NCBI RefSeq assembly: GCF_000717275.1 | Contig: NZ_JNYV01000003.1 | Span: 62,001 to 126,000, forward strand | Direction of reading: 5' to 3' | From: Kitasatospora arboriphila | Lineage (GTDB): Bacteria; Actinomycetota; Actinomycetes; Mycobacteriales; Mycobacteriaceae | Length of the DNA: 64,000 nt | Part shown: piece by piece, positions 1-8,602 of the stretch | How the letters are laid out: every line of letters starts with the position of its first letter | Numbering within the stretch: position 1 is the stretch's first letter | Notes under the pieces: generated by a model | What the model was told of the DNA's origin: nothing | The model's input: the letters and a program-made list of their open reading frames with translations, nothing else | Database searches by the model: none | Program-made: the position numbers and the translations under genes

Positions 1-2
1 GC

Positions 3-488
3 GGTGTGGCCTTTGCGCTCTTGTTCTCGGCCATCGCCGCGGGTGCGGTGATCGGGGGAGTGTTCTCCGGCTGGGTCTCGCGAGTGCAGCGTCAGGGGTA
101 CGCGGTGATCATCTGCATCCTCATCTGGGGTGTGGCGATCACCGGGGTGGGAATCTGTGTCGGTTTCGCCTCCGGGTCGGCGCTGCCGATGCTCCCGATC
201 GCGGTGGCGTTGCTCATGATCGGCGGCGCCGCGGACATGGCGTCGGCAGCGTTCCGGATGTCGATGCTGCAGGCGGCCGCGAATGACGATGTGCGAGGCC
301 GCCTTCAGGGCGTCTTCATCGTTGTCGTCGCGGGCGGTCCGCGCATTGCCGACGTCGCACATGGCGCCGCGGCCGCATCGGTCGGCACCGCGGTCGCCAC
401 CGCCGGCGGCGGCATCCTGGTCGTGATCGGAACAGTCTTCGCTGCCCTCGCCGTCCCCGCCTTTGTCCGCTACCGCATCACGCGCTGA
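3..488 (+). CDS. MFS transporter, C-terminal part (5' end outside window)
   Basis: The reading frame is open from the left edge, so this is the last ~161 residues of a longer protein. It holds about five hydrophobic helices with short basic loops (such as SRVQRQGY) and the helix pattern of the second half of a 12-TM major facilitator. The segment with MLQAAANDDVRGRLQGVF resembles the conserved loop of enterobactin-exporter-like (EntS) MFS proteins; the EntS-type placement is a family-level guess. The substrate cannot be read from this half. It converges with the ABC1 kinase gene, and their stop codons lie in two copies of a 14-bp duplication. Confidence 0.75.
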   Translation, partial: GVAFALLFSAIAAGAVIGGVFSGWVSRVQRQGYAVIICILIWGVAITGVGICVGFASGSALPMLPIAVALLMIGGAADMASAAFRMSMLQAAANDDVRGRLQGVFIVVVAGGPRIADVAHGAAAASVGTAVATAGGGILVVIGTVFAALAVPAFVRYRITR

Positions 489-510
489 CGATCACCCGCT
501 GACGATCACC
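483..510. repeat. 14-bp perfect tandem duplication across two convergent stop codons
   Basis: CGCTGACGATCACC occurs twice in a row (483-496 and 497-510). The TGA in the first copy (486-488) ends the upstream MFS gene. The TCA in the second copy (506-508) is the stop of the minus-strand ABC1 kinase gene. Confidence 0.85.
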
Positions 511-1849
511 GGGCACCGGCGCGGGTGCGGCTGGGGGCCGAATCCTTGAGAAGGCCTGCGGTGTACCCGACAACCTGGGGGTCGGCCATCGCCTTCCATC
601 GCGGGGCGAGCAGTTTCATGTAGCGCTCGACGTAGAGCAACTGCTTGCCGACGAGTACCAGTTCACGGGGGAGTCGGGCGTCGTAGTTCTTGGCGAGGTT
701 CGCGAGTTGACGGCCCAGGTCGGCATACGCCATGTTCCCCAGTTCGGTTCCGCCGATGGGGGCGGCGACCCGTCGCAGGTCCTTGGCGGTCTCGCGGACC
801 GAACCCGGTTTCCCGAAGGTGCCCAGCGCAGCCAGGGCCTGACCGGCGGCCTCGTAGTTGCTGCGCATCAGGTTGCCGAGCAATTCGCGGACGATCATGC
901 GGGTGGTGTCGTCGAAGCGGCCGACGATGCCCCAGTCGAGGAACACGATGCGCCCGTCGGCGTCGACGAGAACGTTCCCGGCATGCAGATCGCCATGGAA
1001 GATCCCGTCGGTGAAGGCCGACTCGAGCAACGACATCAGCAGCGTCTTGACGATCTCGGTGCCGTCGTGACCCGCGCGGCGGATGGCCTTGACGTCGTCG
1101 ATGCGAATGGCGTCCACCCGCTCGAGGGTGAGTACCCGCTCGGTGGTGTGGTCCCAGTACACCTTCGGAACACGCACTTTGTCGGCGTACTTCGACCCCG
1201 AGATGGCCGCGGTCCACTCCTCCATGGCGGCGGCTTCGGTGCGGAAGTCCAGCTCGGAATGGAGGTTGGCGGTGAAGTCCTCGATCACCGCTTTGGCGCT
1301 GAGCATGCGTCCGTACGAGGACAGTTCCACGAGCGCTGCGGTGCGCTGCAGGATCTGCAGGTCGGCGGCCAGCCGGGCCTTGATGCCCGGGCGCTGGATC
1401 TTGACGACCACCGACTCGCCGGTCTTCAGCGTCGCGGTGTGGACCTGCGAGATGGACGCGGACGCGATCGGCTCGGCGTCGAAGTCGTCGAACACCTCGT
1501 CGGGGTCGCGGCCGAGCTGACTGGTCAGCAGCGCACGAACCTGCTCGGGGTCGGCAGGGGGCACCCTGTCGAGCAGCGACCGGAACTCATCGGAGAGCAC
1601 CTTGGGGAACACGCCAGGACTCGAGGCGATGAGCTGCCCGAGCTTGACGTAGGTCGGGCCCAGGGCGGCGAACGTGTTGCGTGTCTCGCCGGCTCCGATT
1701 GCGGCCGCGTCCTGCTTGTGGCGTACCCGGGTGGCGAAGCGCGCGCCTCCGCAGACGGCGTGCCAGGCGGTGGCGCCGATGCGCGCCGCCTCGGTGGTCA
1801 GCGGCACCTTCTGCAGTGTCGGTCGTGGCTCGGCTGTCGTGATGGTCAT
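506..1849 (-). CDS. ABC1/AarF (UbiB-like) family atypical kinase
   Basis: A 447-residue protein of the ABC1/UbiB family, atypical protein-kinase-like ATPases linked to quinone or lipid metabolism. Visible hallmarks are the KLGQ helix (GPTYVKLGQLIASS), the A-rich loop replacing the glycine loop (PIASASISQVHTA), the VVVKIQRPG lysine strand, the FHGDLHAGNVLVD catalytic loop and FLDWGIVGR in place of DFG. The start at 1849 was chosen because GGAGG sits just upstream; longer in-frame starts overlap that ribosome binding site. The gene is single, with no visible operon partner. Actinobacterial members are mostly uncharacterised, so the substrate is open. Confidence 0.9.
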   Translation of the reverse strand: MTITTAEPRPTLQKVPLTTEAARIGATAWHAVCGGARFATRVRHKQDAAAIGAGETRNTFAALGPTYVKLGQLIASSPGVFPKVLSDEFRSLLDRVPPADPEQVRALLTSQLGRDPDEVFDDFDAEPIASASISQVHTATLKTGESVVVKIQRPGIKARLAADLQILQRTAALVELSSYGRMLSAKAVIEDFTANLHSELDFRTEAAAMEEWTAAISGSKYADKVRVPKVYWDHTTERVLTLERVDAIRIDDVKAIRRAGHDGTEIVKTLLMSLLESAFTDGIFHGDLHAGNVLVDADGRIVFLDWGIVGRFDDTTRMIVRELLGNLMRSNYEAAGQALAALGTFGKPGSVRETAKDLRRVAAPIGGTELGNMAYADLGRQLANLAKNYDARLPRELVLVGKQLLYVERYMKLLAPRWKAMADPQVVGYTAGLLKDSAPSRTRAGAR

Positions 1850-2098
1850 GGTCCTCCGCATGCGACTTGTCGCCGGGGCAGGCCATCCCGGTTTTGGGGA
1901 CGGCCGATGGTCGATGCTCCGCCGGACATGGTAGGGCATCTGGCCATGAGCGCCAGTCGGCTTGTCTCGGTGCTGCAGGACTAGTCGAATCCCCAGGTGG
2001 CCGCGTTACGGTCGACCGGTGTGGTCTTGATGACAAATGGTGGTCTTTCATGACACCGGTGACCTTCCTGACGCTGGCCCCGAAGCCCGGTCGAGCTC

Positions 2099-3115
2099 TC
2101 AGAGTGCGGTCTCGTTGGACTGCCAGGGCAGGTTCGCCCTTCGCGCCGCCGTCACCGGGCAGTAGTGCATCGGCTCGCCACGGACGGCTTCGGGAGGCAG
2201 ATTGCGTATCGGGGTGTCCAGCAGTGGTGCGTCGGCGGGCACGGCTCCGGCCAGCCGATCCCAGGCGTCGCGGCAACGTGGATGTTTGCGGTAGCGCTCG
2301 GGCAACAAGTGCATGAAGGTGTTGACGGCCTTGCCGAACCGGCGGAAACGGCGCTCGTCACGTTCTGACCACGTGAAGCCCATCAGATCGCGAACGGGTT
2401 GGTCGTACAGGCCCACCGTCAGCCAGGTGAAAAACCGTTCGGTGGGGCGGACCAGTTGTTTCCAGACCGGTCGGGGCATCCACGACATCCACGGGGGCGG
2501 CGGCAGTTCGGAGATGTCCAGTACCGTGCGGACGGCGGGATGATCTTGAAGGACGTTGCGGCACATGTGATCCCAGTACTCTCCGAACTCCTCGTAGGTA
2601 TCCGGGCATGGCCGGGTGCTCACGCCGTACATCGCGTACCAGGTGCGTGACTCCTCGAACAGCTGGCGTTTCTCCGCTTCTGTGATCGGTGGTCCGAAGA
2701 CCTCGGCGCACCGGATGTTGCCGTACCAGAACGTGGCGTGCGCCCAGTAGAAGACGTCGGGATCGAGCGCGTGGTAGCGGCTGCCGTCGGGCATCGCACC
2801 CTTGATCTCGCGGTGGTAGTCACGAACCTCGCGGCCGGTGTCCTCGGTGCCGTCGAACACCACCCCGATGATCGGATAGAGCGACCGCATCAGCCGCTCC
2901 CAGCGTTCGCCGAAGAAGTCGGAGTGTTCCCACACTGCTGCACCGAGCTTGGGGTGCATGTTCTGCATCGAGCCCGACCACAGGCCGATGAGCATCCCGT
3001 GCCAGCCGCCGAAGAACTTCCAGGTGACCGAATCCGGACCGAGCAGTTGTGGCGCGGGCTCGGATGCGGGTGGGTCGGGCCTCGTGATCGGTCGGGTATC
3101 GCGCAGGTCGGTCAT
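2099..3115 (-). CDS. DUF2236 (MpaB/Lcp-like) oxygenase-family protein
   Basis: About 338 residues, soluble, with the DUF2236 pattern of conserved helices: GPDSVTWKFFGGWHGMLIGLWSGSMQ near the N-terminus, a RDYHREIKG segment and a DPDVFYWAHATFWYG block with a candidate haem-ligand histidine. The family includes latex-clearing protein and the fungal oxygenase MpaB, which are haem b enzymes; the reaction of this bacterial branch is unknown. ATG 3115 is favoured over ATG 3124 because GAAGG lies 9 nt before it but abuts the other. A 7-bp inverted repeat lies in the promoter, so a repressor (often TetR in this family's context) is likely, although none is adjacent. Confidence 0.8.
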   Translation of the reverse strand: MTDLRDTRPITRPDPPASEPAPQLLGPDSVTWKFFGGWHGMLIGLWSGSMQNMHPKLGAAVWEHSDFFGERWERLMRSLYPIIGVVFDGTEDTGREVRDYHREIKGAMPDGSRYHALDPDVFYWAHATFWYGNIRCAEVFGPPITEAEKRQLFEESRTWYAMYGVSTRPCPDTYEEFGEYWDHMCRNVLQDHPAVRTVLDISELPPPPWMSWMPRPVWKQLVRPTERFFTWLTVGLYDQPVRDLMGFTWSERDERRFRRFGKAVNTFMHLLPERYRKHPRCRDAWDRLAGAVPADAPLLDTPIRNLPPEAVRGEPMHYCPVTAARRANLPWQSNETAL

Positions 3116-3156
3116 GGGAGACATCCTTCGTCGACGGCCGGTGCGGAGGGCACCAA

Positions 3157-3182
3157 TGAGACGAAACTCTAGATCCGTCTCA
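3157..3182. promoter_or_regulatory. Operator-like inverted repeat upstream of the DUF2236 gene
   Basis: TGAGACG and CGTCTCA form a perfect 7-bp inverted repeat separated by 12 nt. On the minus strand the spacer contains TAGAGT, a plausible -10 box about 50 nt before the DUF2236 start. A repressor bound here would block that promoter. No regulator gene lies next to it. Confidence 0.5.
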
Positions 3183-3301
3183 GAAGGTGTGTCAACCGTC
3201 ACGACGGGGACGATGGTGAGCCGACTCGCCCGAAGCATGAAAGCTTTTGCCGGGGCGACAACTTCGCATCGCCACCACAAGTGGCGGCTAAGCTGACCGA
3301 T

Positions 3302-4213
3302 GTGGCCGGGCACAGCATCGAAGCGGATGGATACAGCGCACAGATCGCCGCGACCGGCGCCGGGCTCCGAGCCGTCAGATGGCGCGGCCGGCTCCTCACC
3401 GAGACCTGGGACATCGAACCCGGGGTCAAGCCTCCGCTCTCGTGCGGATTGGTGCTCTCGCCGTGGCCGAACCGCACCGGCGACGGCCGATACACCTTCG
3501 ACGGCACGTCGTACGAGCTCCCCATCACCGAAGCCGGGCGGAACAACGCCAACCACGGCTTCGTGCGGATGGTGGACTGGAATGTCCTCGACCAGACCCC
3601 GACATCGGTCACGCTCGGCGTCGCCGTGGGGCAGCATCCCGGTTGGCCGTTCGACCTCCAGCTGACCGCGACCTACTCGGTGGGGCCCGATGGCCTCACC
3701 GTCACCCACACCACCACCAACACCGGGACCATCCGCGCGCCGTACGCATTGGGGCAGCACACGTTCGTCCGCGTAGGCGACGTCCCTGCCGACGACTGCT
3801 CACTGCAGCTGGCTGCGGAGAAGTACCAGCCGCTCGACCCCGACCGCCAACTCCCCGACGGTGACCCCGTCGACGTCGCCGGCACCGAGTTCGACTTCCG
3901 GACGCCACGACCGGTCGAGGGAGTGTGGCTCGACACCCCGTTCACCGCGATGGCGGATGACGACGGCATCATCACCCATCGCCTGATCGGCTCGGGCGGC
4001 ACCACCGAACTGTGGACCGACCTCAACTTCTCGTGGGTCCAGGCCTTCACCGCCGACCCGGGCCACGACCAGCCGTACCCCGGTCGCGGCAGGGCTGTGG
4101 CCATCGAACCGATGACCGCGCCGCCCAACGCGCTTGCCACCGGAACCGATCTGATCGTGCTCGAACCGGGCCAGATCTGGACCGGCCGCTGGGGCCTGCG
4201 ATTCCGGGAATGA
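3302..4213 (+). CDS. Aldose 1-epimerase family protein
   Basis: About 303 residues with the galactose-mutarotase fold signatures: GLVLSPWPNRTGDGRYTFDG, the NNANHGFVR motif holding a conserved substrate-binding histidine, the second histidine in YALGQHTFVRVG, and the C-terminal VAIEPMTAPPNAL, whose glutamate is the expected catalytic base. It should interconvert anomers of a hexose in the cytosol. GTG 3302 is preferred because TAAGCT ends exactly 7 nt before it, a leaderless arrangement; GTG 3281 would add seven residues. The PfkB kinase follows 10 nt downstream, so the pair probably feeds a free sugar into phosphorylation. Confidence 0.88.
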   Translation: MAGHSIEADGYSAQIAATGAGLRAVRWRGRLLTETWDIEPGVKPPLSCGLVLSPWPNRTGDGRYTFDGTSYELPITEAGRNNANHGFVRMVDWNVLDQTPTSVTLGVAVGQHPGWPFDLQLTATYSVGPDGLTVTHTTTNTGTIRAPYALGQHTFVRVGDVPADDCSLQLAAEKYQPLDPDRQLPDGDPVDVAGTEFDFRTPRPVEGVWLDTPFTAMADDDGIITHRLIGSGGTTELWTDLNFSWVQAFTADPGHDQPYPGRGRAVAIEPMTAPPNALATGTDLIVLEPGQIWTGRWGLRFRE

Positions 4214-4223
4214 GGGTGGCGCC

Positions 4224-5153
4224 GTGAGAGAAATCGTCGTGTGTGGAGAAGCGCTGGTGGACCTGGTGCCGTCTGCACCCGGTGCGCTGAGTCCGCTCAC
4301 ACCTGCTCTGGGCGGCGGCCCGTTCAACGCCGCGATCACCTTGGGCCGGCTCGGGTCGGCGGTGTCGTTGTGCTCGCGGGTGTCCACCGACGCGTTCGGC
4401 GATGCCCTCGCGGATGCGCTTCGCTCCGCCGGCGTGAATCTCTCTCTGCTGCAACGTGGTCCGGAACCGACCACGCTCGCCCTCACCAGCATCGGCGACG
4501 ACGGATCGGCGCAGTACAACTTCTATCTGCAGGGAACCGCCGACCGGTTGGTCACCGATCCGGGTGAGCTGCCACGCACGGTCGCCGCCCTCGCTTTCGG
4601 AACCTTGTCGATGGTGCTCGAGCCGGGGGCAAGCGTCTACGAGATGCTCCTGCACCGCAGTCATGGCGAGGGCCGCCTCACGCTGCTCGACCCCAACATC
4701 CGCGCCGGTGTGATCGATGACCCCGACGCCTATCGCAAGCGCTTTGCCTCGTGGTTGCCGTCGCTCGATATCGTCAAGGTGTCCGACGATGACGCCGAAT
4801 GGCTGGCCGAGGGCGCCGCCGGAACAGATCCGGACCGCTGGATCGAAGCGGGCGTGGGCGCGGTTGTCATCACGCACGGCGGCGATGGACTCAGTGTTCG
4901 CACGCCCGACCTCACCGCGCGTGTACCCGGCCGGAGAGTCGATGTGATCGACACCATAGGGGCAGGTGACACGATTTGTGGCGCCCTTCTGCACTGGCTC
5001 GGGACGCACCGCTTCCTCGACCCTGCGCTGCTTCGCACGATGACCGAAAACGACTGGTCAGAGGCCCTGCAGTTCGCTGCCCGGGCAGCCGCCATCACGG
5101 TGTCGCGGCCCGGTGCGGACCCTCCGTGGGCGGGCGAGCTTGAAACCGACTAG
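4224..5153 (+). CDS. PfkB-family carbohydrate kinase (fructokinase-like)
   Basis: A 309-residue ribokinase-fold kinase. PfkB signature 1 is the GGGPFNAAITLGRLG region. Signature 2 is DTIGAGDTICGALL near residue 248, whose Asp is the catalytic base. CGEALVDLVPS at the N-terminus and LDPNIRAG in the middle are typical of fructokinases. It should phosphorylate a sugar with ATP in the cytosol. GTG 4224 lies 10 nt after the epimerase stop with GAGGGTGG between, so the two genes are probably translated from one mRNA. The exact sugar is not determined. Confidence 0.88.
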   Translation: MREIVVCGEALVDLVPSAPGALSPLTPALGGGPFNAAITLGRLGSAVSLCSRVSTDAFGDALADALRSAGVNLSLLQRGPEPTTLALTSIGDDGSAQYNFYLQGTADRLVTDPGELPRTVAALAFGTLSMVLEPGASVYEMLLHRSHGEGRLTLLDPNIRAGVIDDPDAYRKRFASWLPSLDIVKVSDDDAEWLAEGAAGTDPDRWIEAGVGAVVITHGGDGLSVRTPDLTARVPGRRVDVIDTIGAGDTICGALLHWLGTHRFLDPALLRTMTENDWSEALQFAARAAAITVSRPGADPPWAGELETD

Positions 5154-5203
5154 GTTGTTAACCGGGTCGCACGATCGTTACGACGGCCCCGGAGGTAAAA
5201 CAC

Positions 5204-5230
5204 CTGCACCGGTTCACGAGACCGGTGCAG
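5204..5230 (+). promoter_or_regulatory. Stem-loop in the citrate synthase 5' leader
   Basis: CTGCACCGGT (5204-5213) and ACCGGTGCAG (5221-5230) form a perfect 10-bp stem with a 7-nt loop. It lies 24 nt before the GTG start of citrate synthase and upstream of its GGGGAGG ribosome binding site. No T-tract follows, so it is a poor terminator for the preceding kinase and more likely a leader structure. Confidence 0.5.
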
Positions 5231-5253
5231 CCCGTCGAAAAGGGGAGGACCAA

Positions 5254-6576
<1,323 letters not shown>

Positions 6577-6579
6577 ACC

Positions 6580-6939
6580 ATGACAAAACCTGAGATCGAG
6601 TTCCCCCAAGGCCCCGCACCCACCGAACTGGTGAGCACCGACCTGGTGATCGGTGACGGCGACGTCGCTGTTGCCGGTGGCGTGGTCGACGTCCACTACG
6701 TCGGCGTCGAGTACGAGACAGGCGAGGAGTTCGACTCCTCGTGGAACCGCGGCCAGTCCGCCAACTTCCCGCTCGACCGGCTGATCCCGGGCTGGCAGGA
6801 GGGTATCCCCGGCATGAAGGTCGGCGGTCGCCGCCAGCTCACCGTGCCGCCCGAGCTCGCTTACGGGCCCGAGGGCGCCGGACACCGGCTGTCGGGTAAG
6901 ACACTGATCTTCGTGATCGATCTGCTCGGCGTTTCCTAG
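6580..6939 (+). CDS. FKBP-type peptidyl-prolyl cis-trans isomerase
   Basis: A 119-residue single FKBP domain without a signal peptide. Family motifs are VDVHYVGVEYETGEEFDSSW, FPLDRLIPGWQEGIPGMKVGGRRQLTVPPELAYG and the terminal LIFVIDLLGV. It catalyses cis-trans isomerisation of Xaa-Pro bonds in the cytosol. It starts 3 nt after the citrate synthase stop, so it is co-transcribed, an arrangement also seen in other Mycobacteriales. A strong hairpin terminator follows. Confidence 0.95.
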   Translation: MTKPEIEFPQGPAPTELVSTDLVIGDGDVAVAGGVVDVHYVGVEYETGEEFDSSWNRGQSANFPLDRLIPGWQEGIPGMKVGGRRQLTVPPELAYGPEGAGHRLSGKTLIFVIDLLGVS

Positions 6940-6963
6940 GTCCCGGTACGCATCTTTCGCAGC

Positions 6964-6993
6964 AGCCCCGCACGGTCATCGTGCGGGGCTGTT
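6964..6993 (+). terminator. Intrinsic terminator after the gltA-FKBP operon
   Basis: AGCCCCGCAC (6964-6973) pairs perfectly with GTGCGGGGCT (6981-6990) around a 7-nt loop and is followed by GTTTG. It lies 24 nt after the FKBP stop. Confidence 0.85.
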
Positions 6994-7081
6994 TGCTGTC
7001 TCCAGCACCTACCCTGGTCGCCCCCGGTGAACGGGCGGTGATCTCCTGGGCGTTCACAGCCACTGACGGCTTTGTGCGCGA

Positions 7082-7094
7082 TAGGTTTACGGGG
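7082..7094 (+). promoter_or_regulatory. -10 box for leaderless transcription of the GH13 gene
   Basis: TAGGTT (7082-7087) matches TANNNT and ends 6 nt before the GTG start at 7094. No purine-rich ribosome binding site is needed with this spacing. Confidence 0.5.
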
Positions 7095-8602
7095 TGATCG
7101 CGCACCCGTTCATCTACGAGATCAACACGTGGCCGTGGCTCGACGAGCTCAGCAGGAGGTGCGGGCGGGCCGTCGAATTGGGTGATGTCCCCGGCGAAGT
7201 GTGGGACGCGATCGCGGCGGCGGGTGCTGATGCGGTGTGGCTGATGGGGGTGTGGCAGCGCAGCCCGGCTGGTGTCGCGATCGCCAGAGCGGACGAACCC
7301 CTGGTCCAGCATTGCCGGGACATCCTGCCCGACTTCACCATCGACGACATCGTCGGTTCGCCGTACTGCATCCGCGGATACGAGGTGGACCCATTGCTCG
7401 GCGGCCCCGACGGGCTGGCGTCGGCACGGCAGGCCCTTGCCGACCGCGGGATGCGTTTGATCTTGGACTTCGTGCCCAACCACGTTGCGCCCGACCACTC
7501 GTGGACCACCGCGCATCCGGAGTTCTTCGTCGGCGGCACCGCTGATGACCTGCGCGAGGAACCGGCCTCCTTCATCGAGGTGGGTGGCGAGGTACTCGCG
7601 AACGGCCGCGACCCCTACTTCCCGGCGTGGCCCGACGTCGTGCAACTCAACGCCTTCTCCACCGAGTTGCGTGCGGCGGTCATCACCACCCTCACGCGGA
7701 TCGCCGAACAGTGTGATGGCGTCCGGTGCGACATGGCGATGCTGATGATGAACGACGTGTTCGGCAGAACCTGGGGTGAACGCGCAGGAGATGTTCCAGC
7801 GCAGGAGTATTGGCCACTCGTGATCGGAGCTGTGAGGTCGATACACCCCGACTTCACATTCATCGCGGAGGCGTACTGGGACCGCGAGGCCGCCCTGCAG
7901 GAGCAGGGATTCGACTACTGCTACGACAAGGGTCTGTATGACCGCTTCGTCGAAGGTGGCGACGCTGCCGCGGTCAGAAGGCAACTCGATGCCGAGCCGG
8001 ACCATCTCAGCCGGCTCGTCCGATTCCTCGAGAATCACGACGAGCCCAGGGCTGCATCGGTGTTCTCGCTCGCGGGGCACAAGATCGCGGCAGTCACGTC
8101 GTTCACCCAGCCCGGCGCGAGGTTGCTCTACGACGGCCAGTTCGAGGGCCGGCGCGTGCATCTTCCTGTGCAACTGGGCCGCAGCCCGGTCGAGGAGGTC
8201 GACAACGAGCTGCTCGACTTCTATGGCCGGCTGACGAACATCATGCGCGACAACACATTTCGTACCGGATCGTGGGCCACGGCCGAGATCACCGGATGGG
8301 CCGACAACTCCACAACAGCGGATCTGCTGGCGTGGACCTGGCGCGGTGACACCCGCTGGGTCGTCGTGGTGAACCTCGGCGACCAGGTTGCCAGTGGCCT
8401 GGTGCGAACAGGATGGGACGACCTCGCAGCGGCCGAAGTCGACCTCGTCGACGACACCCGTGACCTCCGGTACCGCCGTGGCACCGCCGATCTGACCGAC
8501 GGCCTGTTCGTCGAGCTGGGCCCCAGGCTGTGGCACCTGTTCCGGGTGGAGCCGGTCACTGCGGAGAACACCTCCGATGATGCTGAACGCGAGGCGATCT
8601 GA
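7094..8602 (+). CDS. Glycoside hydrolase family 13 (alpha-amylase type), cytosolic
   Basis: A 502-residue (beta/alpha)8 amylase-family enzyme without a signal peptide. The GH13 regions are present: LDFVPNHVAPDH (near residue 125), the nucleophile Asp in GVRCDMAML (near 213), the acid/base Glu in FIAEAYWD (near 258) and the third carboxylate in FLENHDEPR (near 316). All three catalytic residues are therefore intact, and the C-terminal beta domain is complete. It acts on an alpha-glucoside inside the cell. The next gene, a GH63-like glucosidase, begins immediately after its stop (TGA-GTG), so the two probably process the same substrate. Confidence 0.9.
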   Translation: MIAHPFIYEINTWPWLDELSRRCGRAVELGDVPGEVWDAIAAAGADAVWLMGVWQRSPAGVAIARADEPLVQHCRDILPDFTIDDIVGSPYCIRGYEVDPLLGGPDGLASARQALADRGMRLILDFVPNHVAPDHSWTTAHPEFFVGGTADDLREEPASFIEVGGEVLANGRDPYFPAWPDVVQLNAFSTELRAAVITTLTRIAEQCDGVRCDMAMLMMNDVFGRTWGERAGDVPAQEYWPLVIGAVRSIHPDFTFIAEAYWDREAALQEQGFDYCYDKGLYDRFVEGGDAAAVRRQLDAEPDHLSRLVRFLENHDEPRAASVFSLAGHKIAAVTSFTQPGARLLYDGQFEGRRVHLPVQLGRSPVEEVDNELLDFYGRLTNIMRDNTFRTGSWATAEITGWADNSTTADLLAWTWRGDTRWVVVVNLGDQVASGLVRTGWDDLAAAEVDLVDDTRDLRYRRGTADLTDGLFVELGPRLWHLFRVEPVTAENTSDDAEREAI

